NCBI GenBank assembly: GCA_900545035.1
Contig: UQXM01000012.1
Span: 1-23,609, forward strand
Source: an uncultured Fusobacterium sp.
GTDB taxonomy: Bacteria; Fusobacteriota; Fusobacteriia; Fusobacteriales; Fusobacteriaceae
Reading direction: 5' to 3'
Length of the DNA: 23,609 nucleotides
The position numbers and the translations under genes were made by a program. This document shows, in pieces, positions 1-8,067 of the stretch. Every line of letters begins with the position of its first letter. Within the stretch, counting starts at the first letter, position 1. Under the pieces are notes generated by a model. That model made no database searches and was not told where the DNA came from. It worked only from the letters and a program-made list of their open reading frames with translations.

Positions 1-337
1 TCTTGCTCTTGGAGCAACAAAATGGGAAACAACTTGGAAAATTGTTCTTCCTGCTGCACTTCCCGGAATTCTTACAGGAATAATTCTTAGTATTTCAAGA
101 GCAGCCGGAGAAACAGCACCGATTATGTTTACGGTTGCAGCTTTTTATCTTCCGTTCCTGCCAATATCAGTGTGGGATCAGGTAATGGCTCTTCCTTATC
201 ATTTGTATGTGATAGCAACTCAAGTACCTAATATGCCTGAAAATATTATGAATGGAACAGTTCTTGTAATAGTAGTAACAACAGTGGGATTTAATCTCCT
301 TGGAGCATTTTTAAGAAAAAAATTCAGCAGAAAATAA
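1..337 (+). CDS. pstA: Phosphate ABC transporter permease PstA, 3' end only
   Basis: This is the C-terminal part of the inner-membrane permease that, with PstC, forms the phosphate channel driven by PstB. The frame is open from base 2 to the TAA at 335-337, so the gene starts before the window. The visible part begins with the cytoplasmic coupling loop (GATKWETTWKIVLPAALPG), the EAA-type motif that docks on the ATPase. The segment SISRAAGETAPIMF is typical of PstA. At least two hydrophobic membrane segments follow, and the chain ends in a basic tail (FLRKKFSRK). Only 41 bases separate it from pstB, so the two are surely co-transcribed. pstS and pstC would be expected upstream, outside the window. 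Confidence 0.93.
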   Translation, partial: LALGATKWETTWKIVLPAALPGILTGIILSISRAAGETAPIMFTVAAFYLPFLPISVWDQVMALPYHLYVIATQVPNMPENIMNGTVLVIVVTTVGFNLLGAFLRKKFSRK

Positions 338-378
338 TTTTGTAAACAGTTAAGTATTTGAAGGAGGAAATTTAAAAA

Positions 379-1140
379 ATGGAAAATGCAGTAAGACTTA
401 AGGTAAAAAATTTTAATTTCTTTTACGATAAGTTTCATGCCCTTAAGGATATAAATGTAGAGATTCAGAAAAATAAAGTAACAGCTCTGATAGGTCCTTC
501 AGGATGTGGAAAATCAACATTTTTAAGGTCTATAAACAGAATGAACGACCTTATTGAAGGAGTAAAATACGAGGGAACAATAGAGTTTGACGGAAAAAAT
601 ATTTTCGATTCAGATAGTGATATTGTTGAACTTAGAAAAAAAGTAGGAATGGTTTTTCAAAAACCTAATCCTTTTCCAAAAACAATTTATGAAAATATTG
701 TTTATGGTCCAAAACTTCACGGAGAAAAAGATAAAAAAGTATTGGATGAAATAGTTATAAACAGTTTAAAATCAGTTGCTCTTTGGGACGAAGTAAAGGA
801 TAAGCTTCACCAATCTGCACTTGGGCTTTCGGGAGGACAACAGCAAAGGCTTTGTATTGCAAGAGCCATAGCCGTAAAGCCGGAAATTCTTTTAATGGAT
901 GAACCGACATCAGCTCTTGACCCTATTTCTACTCTGAAAATTGAGGAACTGATAAGAGAACTTCAAAAAGATTATACTATAATAATCGTAACTCATAATA
1001 TGCAGCAGGCAGCAAGAATTTCTGATTTTACTGGATTTTTTTATCAAGGAAAATTGGAGGAATTTGACAAGACAGATATAATCTTTACAAAACCCAACAA
1101 GAAAAAAACAGAGGACTATATTACAGGAAAATTTGGATAG
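379..1140 (+). CDS. pstB: Phosphate ABC transporter ATP-binding protein PstB
   Basis: PstB is the ATPase that powers high-affinity phosphate import through PstCA. The 253-residue length is normal for the family. It has Walker A GPSGCGKST (residues 39-47), a Q-loop in MVFQKPNPFPKTIYENI (a PstB hallmark), the ABC signature LSGGQQQRLCIARA, Walker B ILLMDEPTSALDP and the switch histidine in VTHNMQQAARI. An AAGGAGGA ribosome site lies at 361-368, about 10 bases before the ATG. It follows pstA and is followed 69 bases later by phoU. I see nothing unusual in it. Confidence 0.97.
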   Translation: MENAVRLKVKNFNFFYDKFHALKDINVEIQKNKVTALIGPSGCGKSTFLRSINRMNDLIEGVKYEGTIEFDGKNIFDSDSDIVELRKKVGMVFQKPNPFPKTIYENIVYGPKLHGEKDKKVLDEIVINSLKSVALWDEVKDKLHQSALGLSGGQQQRLCIARAIAVKPEILLMDEPTSALDPISTLKIEELIRELQKDYTIIIVTHNMQQAARISDFTGFFYQGKLEEFDKTDIIFTKPNKKKTEDYITGKFG

Positions 1141-1160
1141 AATAAATGTTGCAGAAAATT

Positions 1161-1190
1161 TTAAATATTTCTGTATGAATGTGGTAAAAT
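1161..1190 (+). promoter_or_regulatory. Possible extended -10 promoter before phoU
   Basis: The pstB-phoU gap contains TGGTAAAAT (1182-1190), an extended -10 element. The -35 is poor (TTAAAT at 1161-1166, spacer 18). It could give phoU and the two-component genes some expression independent of the pst promoter. The weak -35 keeps this a tentative call, and simple read-through from pst is equally possible. Confidence 0.3.
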
Positions 1191-1209
1191 AAAATTAAGG
1201 AGTGATAAA

Positions 1210-1926
1210 ATGAGAAATCTTCACGAAAGTTTAAATGGAATAACAGAACATTATATCGAACTTTGTAAAAATGTAGACAGACTTTTCAGAATAAATATGG
1301 AAATGTTAAAGCTTGACCATTTTGACAGAGGTCTGTATGGAGAAGCGAAACTGGTGGAAGATATAATAAATGCTTTTGATGTGAAAGTAAAAGAAACTTC
1401 TGTAATGACAGTGGCGAGATTTCAGCCGGCAGCAAGTGATTTAAGAGCTCTCATAACATTTATTGAGTCAAGTAAAATGCTTGAAAGAATGGGAGATTTA
1501 TTATTGGATTCTCTTATGCTTTTAAGACAGATAGAGAAAAAAGAGGGAAACATGGAAAGAGATTTTGGAATTTTGGAGGAATTTCTTTCTAAGATAAACG
1601 ATATATTCCAAAAATATATTCAAGCCTTTATAGAAAAAGATGCAAAAAAAGCCTATGTTCTTTTGGGAATGGATGAAGAAATAAACGAAAGAAGAGGGGA
1701 AATAGACAGTATTATTGTAGGTCAGATGAAAGAGGACAGCACAAATATTGAGGCAGGAGTTTTGATGCTTCTTATCAATAAAAAATATGAGAGAGTGGCA
1801 GATAAAATAAAACAGCTGACAATGAGTTCAATATATACTTTCAGCGGAGAAAATATGAGAGTTACAGAACTTTTGGAAAAAGAAAAGCACAGAGCAGAGG
1901 AAATCAAAGAAGAGAATGAGGAGTAA
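1210..1926 (+). CDS. phoU: PhoU-family phosphate signalling protein
   Basis: PhoU is a cytoplasmic three-helix-bundle protein that links the Pst transporter to the PhoR kinase and restrains phosphate uptake when phosphate is plentiful. The 238-residue product has two PhoU repeats. The first carries FQPAASDLRALITFIESSKMLERMGD, given here as FQPAASDLRA then SKMLERMGD, the classic metal-binding signature. The second has GVLMLLINKKYERVADKIKQ. The C-terminus is a highly charged Glu/Lys tail. The start follows AAGGAG (1197-1202). It sits between pstB and a PhoB/PhoR-type pair, the standard signalling context. Sequence identity to better-known PhoU looks moderate, so the family is secure but the details are inferred. 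Confidence 0.9.
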   Translation: MRNLHESLNGITEHYIELCKNVDRLFRINMEMLKLDHFDRGLYGEAKLVEDIINAFDVKVKETSVMTVARFQPAASDLRALITFIESSKMLERMGDLLLDSLMLLRQIEKKEGNMERDFGILEEFLSKINDIFQKYIQAFIEKDAKKAYVLLGMDEEINERRGEIDSIIVGQMKEDSTNIEAGVLMLLINKKYERVADKIKQLTMSSIYTFSGENMRVTELLEKEKHRAEEIKEENEE

Positions 1927-1941
1927 AATTCAGGAGGAACT

Positions 1942-2619
1942 ATGAGGATATTAATTGTAGAAGACGACATGGAGATACAACAGCTGGTAAGTTATTTTTT
2001 CAAAAAAGAAAATTATGAAGTGCAGACAGCGGGAGACGGGCTGGAAGGGCTGAAAGCTGTGAAAAGTTTCAAGCCGGACCTTATAGTTCTTGATATTATG
2101 CTCCCAAGTCTTGATGGGAAAAATTTTACAAGTATAGTAAGAGATATGCCTGAAGAATACGGAGAGCCTATAATTATTATGCTTACAGCAAAAACAGAAA
2201 TAGAGGATGTTTTGGAAGGACTGCAGCTTGGGGCGGAAGACTATATGAAAAAACCGTTTGACCCGAGAGAGCTTGTGCTTCGGGCAAAAAAATTCCTTGA
2301 GGGAAAAAATGCAGGGAAATCAGGAAGATATAGTTTTAAAAATGTAATCATTGATGAAAAAAGAAGAGTTGTAAAAGACGGAGAAGAAGAGGTAGAACTT
2401 TCCAAAAAAGAGTTTGACCTGCTGCTGCTTCTGATAAAAAATCAGGGAATAGTTCTTTCCAGAGAAAAAATTTTGGACAGAGTATGGGAGTCAAACTATT
2501 ATACAGGGGACAGATCAGTGGATATATATATTTCAAAGCTGAGAGAAAAAGTAAAAAGTATTTCAGAAAATATTAAAACAGTGAAGGGGGTCGGGTACAA
2601 ATTAGAAGAAAAGAGATAA
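1942..2619 (+). CDS. phoB: OmpR/PhoB-family response regulator, probably phosphate-responsive
   Basis: This is a DNA-binding response regulator of 225 residues. The receiver domain (about 1-118) has the acidic pair E7-D8-D9, the phospho-acceptor D51 in LIVLDIMLP, the switch Thr in MLTAKTE and the conserved Lys in MKKPFDP. The winged-helix output domain (about 128-222) shows LSKKEFDLLLLL, LSREKILDRVW and the wing VKGVGYKLEEKR. The start follows CAGGAGGA, 15 bases after phoU stops. The next gene, the kinase, overlaps its 3' end. The assignment to phosphate control comes from pstAB-phoU context. From sequence alone it is simply a PhoB-type regulator and could also act more broadly, like WalR. 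Confidence 0.9.
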   Translation: MRILIVEDDMEIQQLVSYFFKKENYEVQTAGDGLEGLKAVKSFKPDLIVLDIMLPSLDGKNFTSIVRDMPEEYGEPIIIMLTAKTEIEDVLEGLQLGAEDYMKKPFDPRELVLRAKKFLEGKNAGKSGRYSFKNVIIDEKRRVVKDGEEEVELSKKEFDLLLLLIKNQGIVLSREKILDRVWESNYYTGDRSVDIYISKLREKVKSISENIKTVKGVGYKLEEKR

Positions 2620-4295
2620 TTGCCCTTATTTTTATTTTAGTTTTAGAAATTCTTTTCGTGCATACATATATGGGCAAAATATCAGCTATGTACAGCGACG
2701 GTGCGAAGAGAGCTTTAAAAGAAGATGCTTTGATGGTAAAACAGCTTACAAAAGATTACTACACAAAATCAAACTTTCAGGATATGTTTGGAAATGTAAA
2801 GAAAAGATTTACTCTGATTGATTTGAACGGAGACATTCTTTATGACTCTGAAAGATATACAAAAGAAGATGAAATGGCAAACCACAAAAACAGAGAAGAA
2901 GTAAAAGAAGCTGTTGAAACTGGAGAAGGGTTTGCAATAAGAAAAAGTAAAACTCTAAGAAAAACTATGGCATATTACGGACTGCTTTATGAAGCTCCTG
3001 ACGGAGAAAAAGCGGTTATCAGGACATCAATAGATTATGATGAAGAGATAAATGATATAAGAGTGCTTATGTTTACACAAATATTTTTCTTCATTATATT
3101 AAATATTGCCATCTATATCTGTTACAGAAATTATTTGAAAAGGGATTTATATCAGAAAATTGAAAGCATGAGAGAAGCTCTTGAAAGCGGAGACGAAATA
3201 AAGACTATCTATTCAAAAGGAGATGTATGGCTGGTTAAATTCTGGAAAGTTGTAAGAGACTGGCAGAAAGAAAATTTAAAAAATATTAAAAAACTTAATG
3301 AAGAGAAAACAAGACTTAAAAGAGTTATTTCTGCTGTGGATATGTCAATTATTCTGGTTGATGAAGAGACAAAAATCAAAATGAAAAACAATGCCCTGGG
3401 ATATTTGTATGCAGAGGGGAAACTGGAAACTATTTATCAGAAAGTAAAATATATTGAAATTCTTAATGTAATAGGAAAAGGTTTGAAAAATAGAGAGAAT
3501 ATAAAAGAGGAAGTATTTATTTCTCAGCTGAAAAAATATCTTCTTGTAACGATAAAATATCTTGAATTTAAAAAAGAATTTCTGATTACGATAAAAGATA
3601 TTACAAGAAGCAGAGAACTTGCAGAGGTGCAGAAAAATTTTATTGCCAATGTAAGCCATGAACTTAAAACTCCTCTTACAAATATAAAGGGATATCTTAT
3701 TGCTCTTGAAGATGCTCCGGCAGAGTTGCAGAAAAATTTTCTTGAGATAATCAGAAATAATGTGGAAAAACTGGAAAACATCACAATGGATTTTTTAAAT
3801 ATTTCCAAAATAGAAAGTTCAAAAATTATAAATCTTGCTCCTGTGCCTTTTGAGAGGGTAAAAGACGAGATAGAAAAAATTCTTAACGGAAAAGTTAAAA
3901 AACTTGGAGCTGTGATAGAATACAAAGCGGAATTGAAAGATGAAAACAATTATATGAATATAGATTTTGAAAAAACAGTTACAGTATTGAAAAATCTTAT
4001 TGAAAATGGAATGATTTATAATACAGGAAAACCTCATATTAAAGTTTTTATAAAGGAAGAAGCAGACAGATACAGAATAACTGTAAAAGATAATGGTATT
4101 GGAATACCTGATTCTGAAAAAGATAATATTTTTGAGAGATTTTACAGAGTGGACAAAGCAAGAACAAGTAATGTTGCAGGAACAGGTCTGGGACTTTCCA
4201 TTGTAAAAGAAACAGTTGATATGTGCGGAGGAAAAATAGAAGTATATTCAAATGAGGGTGAAGGCTCTGAATTTATATTTACTTTATTGAAATAA
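2601..4295 (+). CDS. phoR: PhoR-type sensor histidine kinase with a probable ATT start
   Basis: This membrane sensor kinase probably phosphorylates the regulator just upstream. The first ATG/GTG/TTG in frame is GTG 2658, but that start removes most of the first membrane helix. Reading from ATT 2601 gives a basic start (RRKE), then a hydrophobic run (IIALIFILVLEILFV). A GGGGG tract (2586-2590) lies 10 bases before it. On this reading (564 residues) an extracytoplasmic Cache/PhoR_N-like domain spans about 27-154, with LIDLNGDILYDSE and NHKNREEV. A second helix lies at about 155-176. The HisKA motif NVSHELKTPLTN has the phospho-His at residue 353 (CAT 3657-3659). ATPase boxes are NLIENGMIYN, DNGIGIP, FERFYR and GTGLGLSIV. 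It overlaps the regulator gene by 19 bases, suggesting translational coupling. Confidence 0.9.
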   Translation: MRRKEIIALIFILVLEILFVHTYMGKISAMYSDGAKRALKEDALMVKQLTKDYYTKSNFQDMFGNVKKRFTLIDLNGDILYDSERYTKEDEMANHKNREEVKEAVETGEGFAIRKSKTLRKTMAYYGLLYEAPDGEKAVIRTSIDYDEEINDIRVLMFTQIFFFIILNIAIYICYRNYLKRDLYQKIESMREALESGDEIKTIYSKGDVWLVKFWKVVRDWQKENLKNIKKLNEEKTRLKRVISAVDMSIILVDEETKIKMKNNALGYLYAEGKLETIYQKVKYIEILNVIGKGLKNRENIKEEVFISQLKKYLLVTIKYLEFKKEFLITIKDITRSRELAEVQKNFIANVSHELKTPLTNIKGYLIALEDAPAELQKNFLEIIRNNVEKLENITMDFLNISKIESSKIINLAPVPFERVKDEIEKILNGKVKKLGAVIEYKAELKDENNYMNIDFEKTVTVLKNLIENGMIYNTGKPHIKVFIKEEADRYRITVKDNGIGIPDSEKDNIFERFYRVDKARTSNVAGTGLGLSIVKETVDMCGGKIEVYSNEGEGSEFIFTLLK

Positions 4296-4297
4296 AA

Positions 4298-4479
4298 AAA
4301 GAAGACATTAAGTTAAAAAAAGGAGTACAAGAATTATTAGATTTTTTAAAAAAGAAAAACATAAATAAAAATGTATAGTTGTAGAAGATACAGTAAAGTT
4401 GACATCAGAAGAAAATAAATTAGCCTTTAAAAAGTTTAAAAATTTATTAGAAGTAAAAGATTTTTTCAATAAATATTAA
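4298..4479 (+). pseudogene. Remnant of a HAD-superfamily phosphatase gene
   Basis: The stretch between the kinase and coaE is not random. Frame 2 from 4298 reads like the cap/helix region before HAD motif II (KLKKGVQELLDFLKKKNI) and stops at TAG 4376. A different frame from about 4369 continues with CIVVEDT, like the acidic HAD motif IV, and ends in a plausible C-terminus (LLEVKDFFNKY, TAA 4477-4479). The N-terminal DxD motif and most of the core are missing, so this is a gene with both internal deletion and frameshift. HAD subfamily IA is my best guess from these fragments only. The pieces are short, and a chance resemblance cannot be excluded. Confidence 0.45.
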
Positions 4480-4488
4480 AAAATAAAG

Positions 4489-4535
4489 GAAACTGTTAAA
4501 TTAATAATTATTATTAATTTATACAGTTTCTTTTT
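4489..4535 (+). terminator. Rho-independent terminator
   Basis: GAAACTGT (4489-4496) pairs with ACAGTTTC (4523-4530), and the AT-rich interior (AAATTAATAA with TTATTAATTT) extends the stem. TTTTTCTATT follows. It closes the pst-phoU-phoBR unit and the HAD remnant. Confidence 0.8.
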
Positions 4536-4542
4536 CTATTAT

Positions 4543-4571
4543 TTGTAATTTTATTTTTCTTATGTTAAAAT
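4543..4571 (+). promoter_or_regulatory. Sigma-70 promoter for coaE operon
   Basis: TTGTAA (4543-4548), a 17-base spacer, then TAAAAT (4566-4571) preceded by TG at the extended -10 position. It lies directly after the terminator and about 40 bases before the coaE start, so transcription of coaE, the U32 gene and pgpA likely begins near 4578. Confidence 0.6.
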
Positions 4572-4611
4572 TTTATTGAAATAAAAAGAAAAAATCAGAA
4601 GGAGTGAGTGT

Positions 4612-5196
4612 ATGATAGCAGGGCTTACGGGGGGAATAGCTTCGGGAAAAAGTACAGTGAGCAGTATTTTCAGAAGTTTTGGAGTTGAAATAGCTGATGC
4701 AGATATCACTGCAAAAAAAATTTCTGAAAGAGAAGATGTGATACAAGAGATTGGAAAAATTTTTGGAAAAGATGTGTTGTCAGCAGAGGGGCAGATTGAC
4801 AGAGTAAAACTTAAAGAGGTAGTTTTTTCAGATAAAAATAAATTGATACAGTTAAATAATATAATTCATCCGAAAGTTATGGAAGAATTTAAAAAAATAA
4901 AGGAAAATACTCCTAAAAATGATATAATAATATTTGATATACCTTTATTGTTTGAAGCAGGAATGGACAAAATGTGTGATACAGTAATTCTTGTTTATGC
5001 TGACAGAGAAATGCAGATAGAAAGAATAAAGGCAAGGGACGGAGTGTCAAGAGAGCTTGCTGAGAAAATAATCGATGCTCAGATGAGTCTCGAAGATAAA
5101 AAAGAAAAATCAGATATTCATATTGAAAATAATGGCACTCAGGAAGAATTGAAGAAAAAAGTTGAGGATATATACAGGAAATTAAAAGGAGAATAG
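4612..5196 (+). CDS. coaE: Dephospho-CoA kinase
   Basis: CoaE phosphorylates the ribose 3'-OH of dephospho-CoA, the last step of coenzyme A synthesis. The 194-residue product has the P-loop GGIASGKST (residues 7-15), the substrate/lid elements ADADITAKK-like (IADADITAKKI) and LNNIIHPKV, the Walker-B-like segment IIIFDIPLLFEAGMD, and the late RIKARDGVS lid arginines. All are standard for the family. AGAAGGAGTGAG precedes the ATG. The stop is four bases from the start of the U32 gene, so the two are translated from one message. Confidence 0.95.
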   Translation: MIAGLTGGIASGKSTVSSIFRSFGVEIADADITAKKISEREDVIQEIGKIFGKDVLSAEGQIDRVKLKEVVFSDKNKLIQLNNIIHPKVMEEFKKIKENTPKNDIIIFDIPLLFEAGMDKMCDTVILVYADREMQIERIKARDGVSRELAEKIIDAQMSLEDKKEKSDIHIENNGTQEELKKKVEDIYRKLKGE

Positions 5197-5200
5197 TATT

Positions 5201-7369
5201 ATGAAAATAGTAGCTCCAGCAGGAAATATGGAGAGATTTTATTCGGCAGTAAATGCAGGTGCAGATGAAATCTATATGGGACTGAAAGGTTTCGGAGCAA
5301 GAAGAAATGCAGAAAATTTTACACTGGAAGAATTTAAACAGGCACTGGACTATGCTCACGAAAGGGGAACAAGAATATTTCTTACTCTTAATACTTTAAT
5401 GAAAAATGTTGAGATAGAGTTTTTATATCATAATTTTAAGGCTCTTTATGAACATGGACTTGATGCGGTGATAGTACAGGATTTAGGATATTTCAGATTT
5501 TTAAAGGAAAATTTTCCTGATATAGATTATCACGGAAGCACACAGATGACAGCAGCTAATCATGTGGAAGCAAATTATTTAAAAAGTCTGGGATTTAAAA
5601 GGGTAGTTCTGCCTCGTGAGATGAGTTTTGAAGAAATAAAAAAAATCAGAGAAAATACAGATATAGAACTTGAAATATTTGTATCCGGGGCATTATGTAT
5701 CTGCTATTCCGGAAATTGTTACATGAGCAGTTTTATTGGAGGAAGAAGCGGAAACAGAGGAATGTGTGCTCAGCCATGCAGAAAGATGTATACATCAAAT
5801 ACAGGGGAAAAAGGATATCTTTTAAGTCCGAAAGACCAGCTGATGAGTTTTGACGAGATACAAAAATTGAAAGAAATAGGAATAAACAGCATAAAAATAG
5901 AAGGAAGAATGAAAGAGAAAAACTATGTTTTTGAAGCTGTTTCATATTTCAAAAATCTTATTCAGGGAAATAATGTAAAAGAGAGAGTTTCTTCTATATT
6001 TAATAGAGGATATTCTAAAGGATATTTTTACGACAACGGTTCGGCTGAAAATATAATGAATAAAAATTATCCGGCAAATATGGGAAAACCTCTTGGAATA
6101 ATCAGCGGGAAAGAGCTTAAACTGGAAGAGGATATAATGTTGGGAGATGGGATAATTTATCTTTCAAAGGATTACGAGACTTTTGGCGGAGATTATATCA
6201 ACAGAATAGAAAAGAAAAATAAAAAAGACAGATTTAAAACTGCTGAAAAAGGGGACAGAATAATTCTTATCAATGCTCCAAAAGGTGCAAAATATGTTTT
6301 CAAAAATTATGATAAAAACATAAATGACGATATTGAGGGAAAATTTAAAAATGCAGGAAAGAAAAAAGATGTTATCCTGACTTTTGTCGGAAGAGAGGGA
6401 GAATATCCTGTTCTTACAGCCGAAACAATAAACAACAGAAGGAAAGTTATAAAAGCGGAAATAAAAGGAGAAACTCTTATTGAAAAGGCTGCCAAAAGAG
6501 GAGCAGACAAAGATAACGTTGCTGAAAAACTTTCTGAAACTGGAGAAACAACTTTTTTTGTGAAAGAGTGTAATGTGTATATAGACAATAATATTTTTCT
6601 GCCGTTGTCTGTATTGAAACAGATGAGAAGAGATGTGTTGGAAAAATTAAGTACAGAACTTATTGAGAGCCACAGAAGAGAGCACAACGAAAAAATATTC
6701 AGAATAAAAATTGAAACAGATGAGAGAAAAAATCCTGAAATATCTGTAATGGTAACTACTGATAAACAAGCAGAGATTGTGAAAAATCTTGGGATAAAAA
6801 AAATATACAGAAGAGGAGCGGATATTGCCAGAGAAAACAATTTGGAAAAAGTTGATTTAAACAGTCCTCTTGCTGTAAATCTTTATCAAGTACTGGAAAA
6901 TAAAACAAATAATGTTACTGTCGGATGGAATTTAAATATTGGAAATATTTATTCTCTTTATGAATACAGTAAAATTCCACAGGTAAAAACTGTAATACTT
7001 TCTCCGGAACTGAGTTACGAACAGATAGAAAATATTGGAAAAGCCCCTGTAAGAAAAGCACTTCTTGGATACAGCAAACTGAAAGGGATGTATCTTGAAC
7101 TTCCTGTATTTAAAAACGGAGAAATTATCACAAATGAACAGGGAGATAATTTTATTGTAAGAAAAAATGAGTTTGGAAACGATGAAATCTATTTTGAAAA
7201 ACCTCTGAATGTTTTGAGCCAAGTAAAAAGGCTGGGAAAAATAGGAATAGATGAGGTTGTAATCGAGCTTCTTGATGAAACAAAAGAAGAGATAGAACAT
7301 ATTATAAAAAATATTGATAAAAAAGAAAATGTATACAGACCTTATAATTATGAGAGAGGTGTATTTTAA
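5201..7369 (+). CDS. Peptidase U32-family protein, RlhA/YhbU-like with DUF3656-type C-terminus
   Basis: The 722-residue protein starts with the U32 core: KIVAPAGNMERFYSAVNAGADEIYMG at the N-terminus (read as APAGNMERFYSAVNAGADE), then VQDLGYF and HGSTQMTAAN. The cysteine-rich signature follows, with LCICYSGNCYMSS, GGRSGNRGMC and AQPCRKM. Four conserved cysteines sit here. Family members now known to act in RNA hydroxylation (RlhA on 23S rRNA, TrhP on tRNA) share this cysteine set; others are labelled collagenase-like proteases. The long C-terminal part fits the DUF3656-type extension of RlhA-like proteins. I favour an RNA-modification role over proteolysis, but the sequence alone does not settle it. 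It overlaps pgpA by one base (TAATG). Confidence 0.85.
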   Translation: MKIVAPAGNMERFYSAVNAGADEIYMGLKGFGARRNAENFTLEEFKQALDYAHERGTRIFLTLNTLMKNVEIEFLYHNFKALYEHGLDAVIVQDLGYFRFLKENFPDIDYHGSTQMTAANHVEANYLKSLGFKRVVLPREMSFEEIKKIRENTDIELEIFVSGALCICYSGNCYMSSFIGGRSGNRGMCAQPCRKMYTSNTGEKGYLLSPKDQLMSFDEIQKLKEIGINSIKIEGRMKEKNYVFEAVSYFKNLIQGNNVKERVSSIFNRGYSKGYFYDNGSAENIMNKNYPANMGKPLGIISGKELKLEEDIMLGDGIIYLSKDYETFGGDYINRIEKKNKKDRFKTAEKGDRIILINAPKGAKYVFKNYDKNINDDIEGKFKNAGKKKDVILTFVGREGEYPVLTAETINNRRKVIKAEIKGETLIEKAAKRGADKDNVAEKLSETGETTFFVKECNVYIDNNIFLPLSVLKQMRRDVLEKLSTELIESHRREHNEKIFRIKIETDERKNPEISVMVTTDKQAEIVKNLGIKKIYRRGADIARENNLEKVDLNSPLAVNLYQVLENKTNNVTVGWNLNIGNIYSLYEYSKIPQVKTVILSPELSYEQIENIGKAPVRKALLGYSKLKGMYLELPVFKNGEIITNEQGDNFIVRKNEFGNDEIYFEKPLNVLSQVKRLGKIGIDEVVIELLDETKEEIEHIIKNIDKKENVYRPYNYERGVF

Positions 7370-7866
7370 TGAAAAAAGAATTGGTAAAAAATCTGGCAAC
7401 ATGTTTCGGACTTGGTGATATGCCCAAAGCTCCGGGAACATTCGGTACACTTGGAGGAATTCCGATTTATATAGGGCTTCTTCTTGCAAGAAAACTTTTT
7501 CCAAATTATATGATATATAATTCTTTTTATTTTATGTTTTTGATGACATTTTTTGTAGTAGCTGTATATGTGTCAGATATCTGCGAAAGAGAAATTTATC
7601 ATCAGAAAGACCCACAGAATGTGGTAATTGATGAAGTACTTGGATTTCTGACAACACTTTTTCTGATAAATCCCGTGGGAGTGTTTCAAACACTGGCAGC
7701 CATAGGGCTTGCTTTTGTAATATTCAGAATATTTGACATTACAAAACCAGGACCTATTTACAAATCACAGTTTTTGGGCAATGGTGTGGGAGTTGTAATT
7801 GATGATTTTTTGGCAGGAATAATTGGAAACTTTTTACTTGTATGTATCTGGAGTGTACTGATGTAA
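7369..7866 (+). CDS. pgpA: Phosphatidylglycerophosphatase A
   Basis: PgpA removes phosphate from phosphatidylglycerol-phosphate to give phosphatidylglycerol, in the inner membrane. The 165-residue product has the family motifs GLGDMPKAPGTFGTL near the N-terminus, VVIDEVLGFLTTLF with its acidic pair, FRIFDITKPGPI and the C-terminal GVVIDDFLAGIIGN. Several hydrophobic helices separate them. The start ATG shares its A with the stop of the U32 gene, so translation is probably coupled. It is the last gene before the palindromic repeat. Confidence 0.93.
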   Translation: MKKELVKNLATCFGLGDMPKAPGTFGTLGGIPIYIGLLLARKLFPNYMIYNSFYFMFLMTFFVVAVYVSDICEREIYHQKDPQNVVIDEVLGFLTTLFLINPVGVFQTLAAIGLAFVIFRIFDITKPGPIYKSQFLGNGVGVVIDDFLAGIIGNFLLVCIWSVLM

Positions 7867-8023
7867 AAAATAAAATTCTCTAAGAAAAAATAGTTTCTAT
7901 TTATATTGCTCACTTCACTAAAAATGATAAACTCCTCATTTTATTCGTCAAACATATCATTTTTTAGCGTTCAGTTCGCTGCATAAATTACGAAACAATT
8001 TTTAATACCGAGAATTTTATTTT
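7867..8023 (+). repeat. Palindromic repeat element, copy 1
   Basis: This element starts immediately after the pgpA stop and is closely similar to 23315-23466. Outer arms: AAAATAAAATTCTC (7867-7880) is the exact complement of GAGAATTTTATTTT (8010-8023). Next inner stem: AAAAATAGTTTC (7886-7897) pairs with GAAACAATTTTT (7992-8003), 11 of 12. Then ATTTAT pairs with ATAAAT, and a central stem CTAAAAATGATA (7918-7929) pairs with TATCATTTTTTAG (7955-7967) with one bulge. No ORF is present. It could be a MITE-like non-autonomous element, a structured RNA or a bidirectional terminator; the T-rich outer arm fits the last. Confidence 0.8.
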
Positions 8024-8038
8024 ATATCATTTGATATA
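8023..8038. promoter_or_regulatory. Perfect AT-rich inverted repeat upstream of cinA
   Basis: TATATCA (8023-8029), two bases, TGATATA (8032-8038) is a perfect 7-2-7 palindrome starting at the end of the repeat element and ending 30 bases before the cinA ATG. It is operator-like, but such AT-rich symmetry arises easily by chance. I find no convincing -35/-10 pair for cinA. Confidence 0.2.
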
Positions 8039-8067
8039 TTTAATTTTAAGGATAGGAGATGTTTGCT

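Noticed and set aside
3524..3949. Antisense open frames inside the kinase gene (and similar ones across most genes)
   Set aside because: They are rich in Phe, Ser, Leu and Ile from reverse reading of A-rich coding strands, with no ribosome sites or recognisable motifs.
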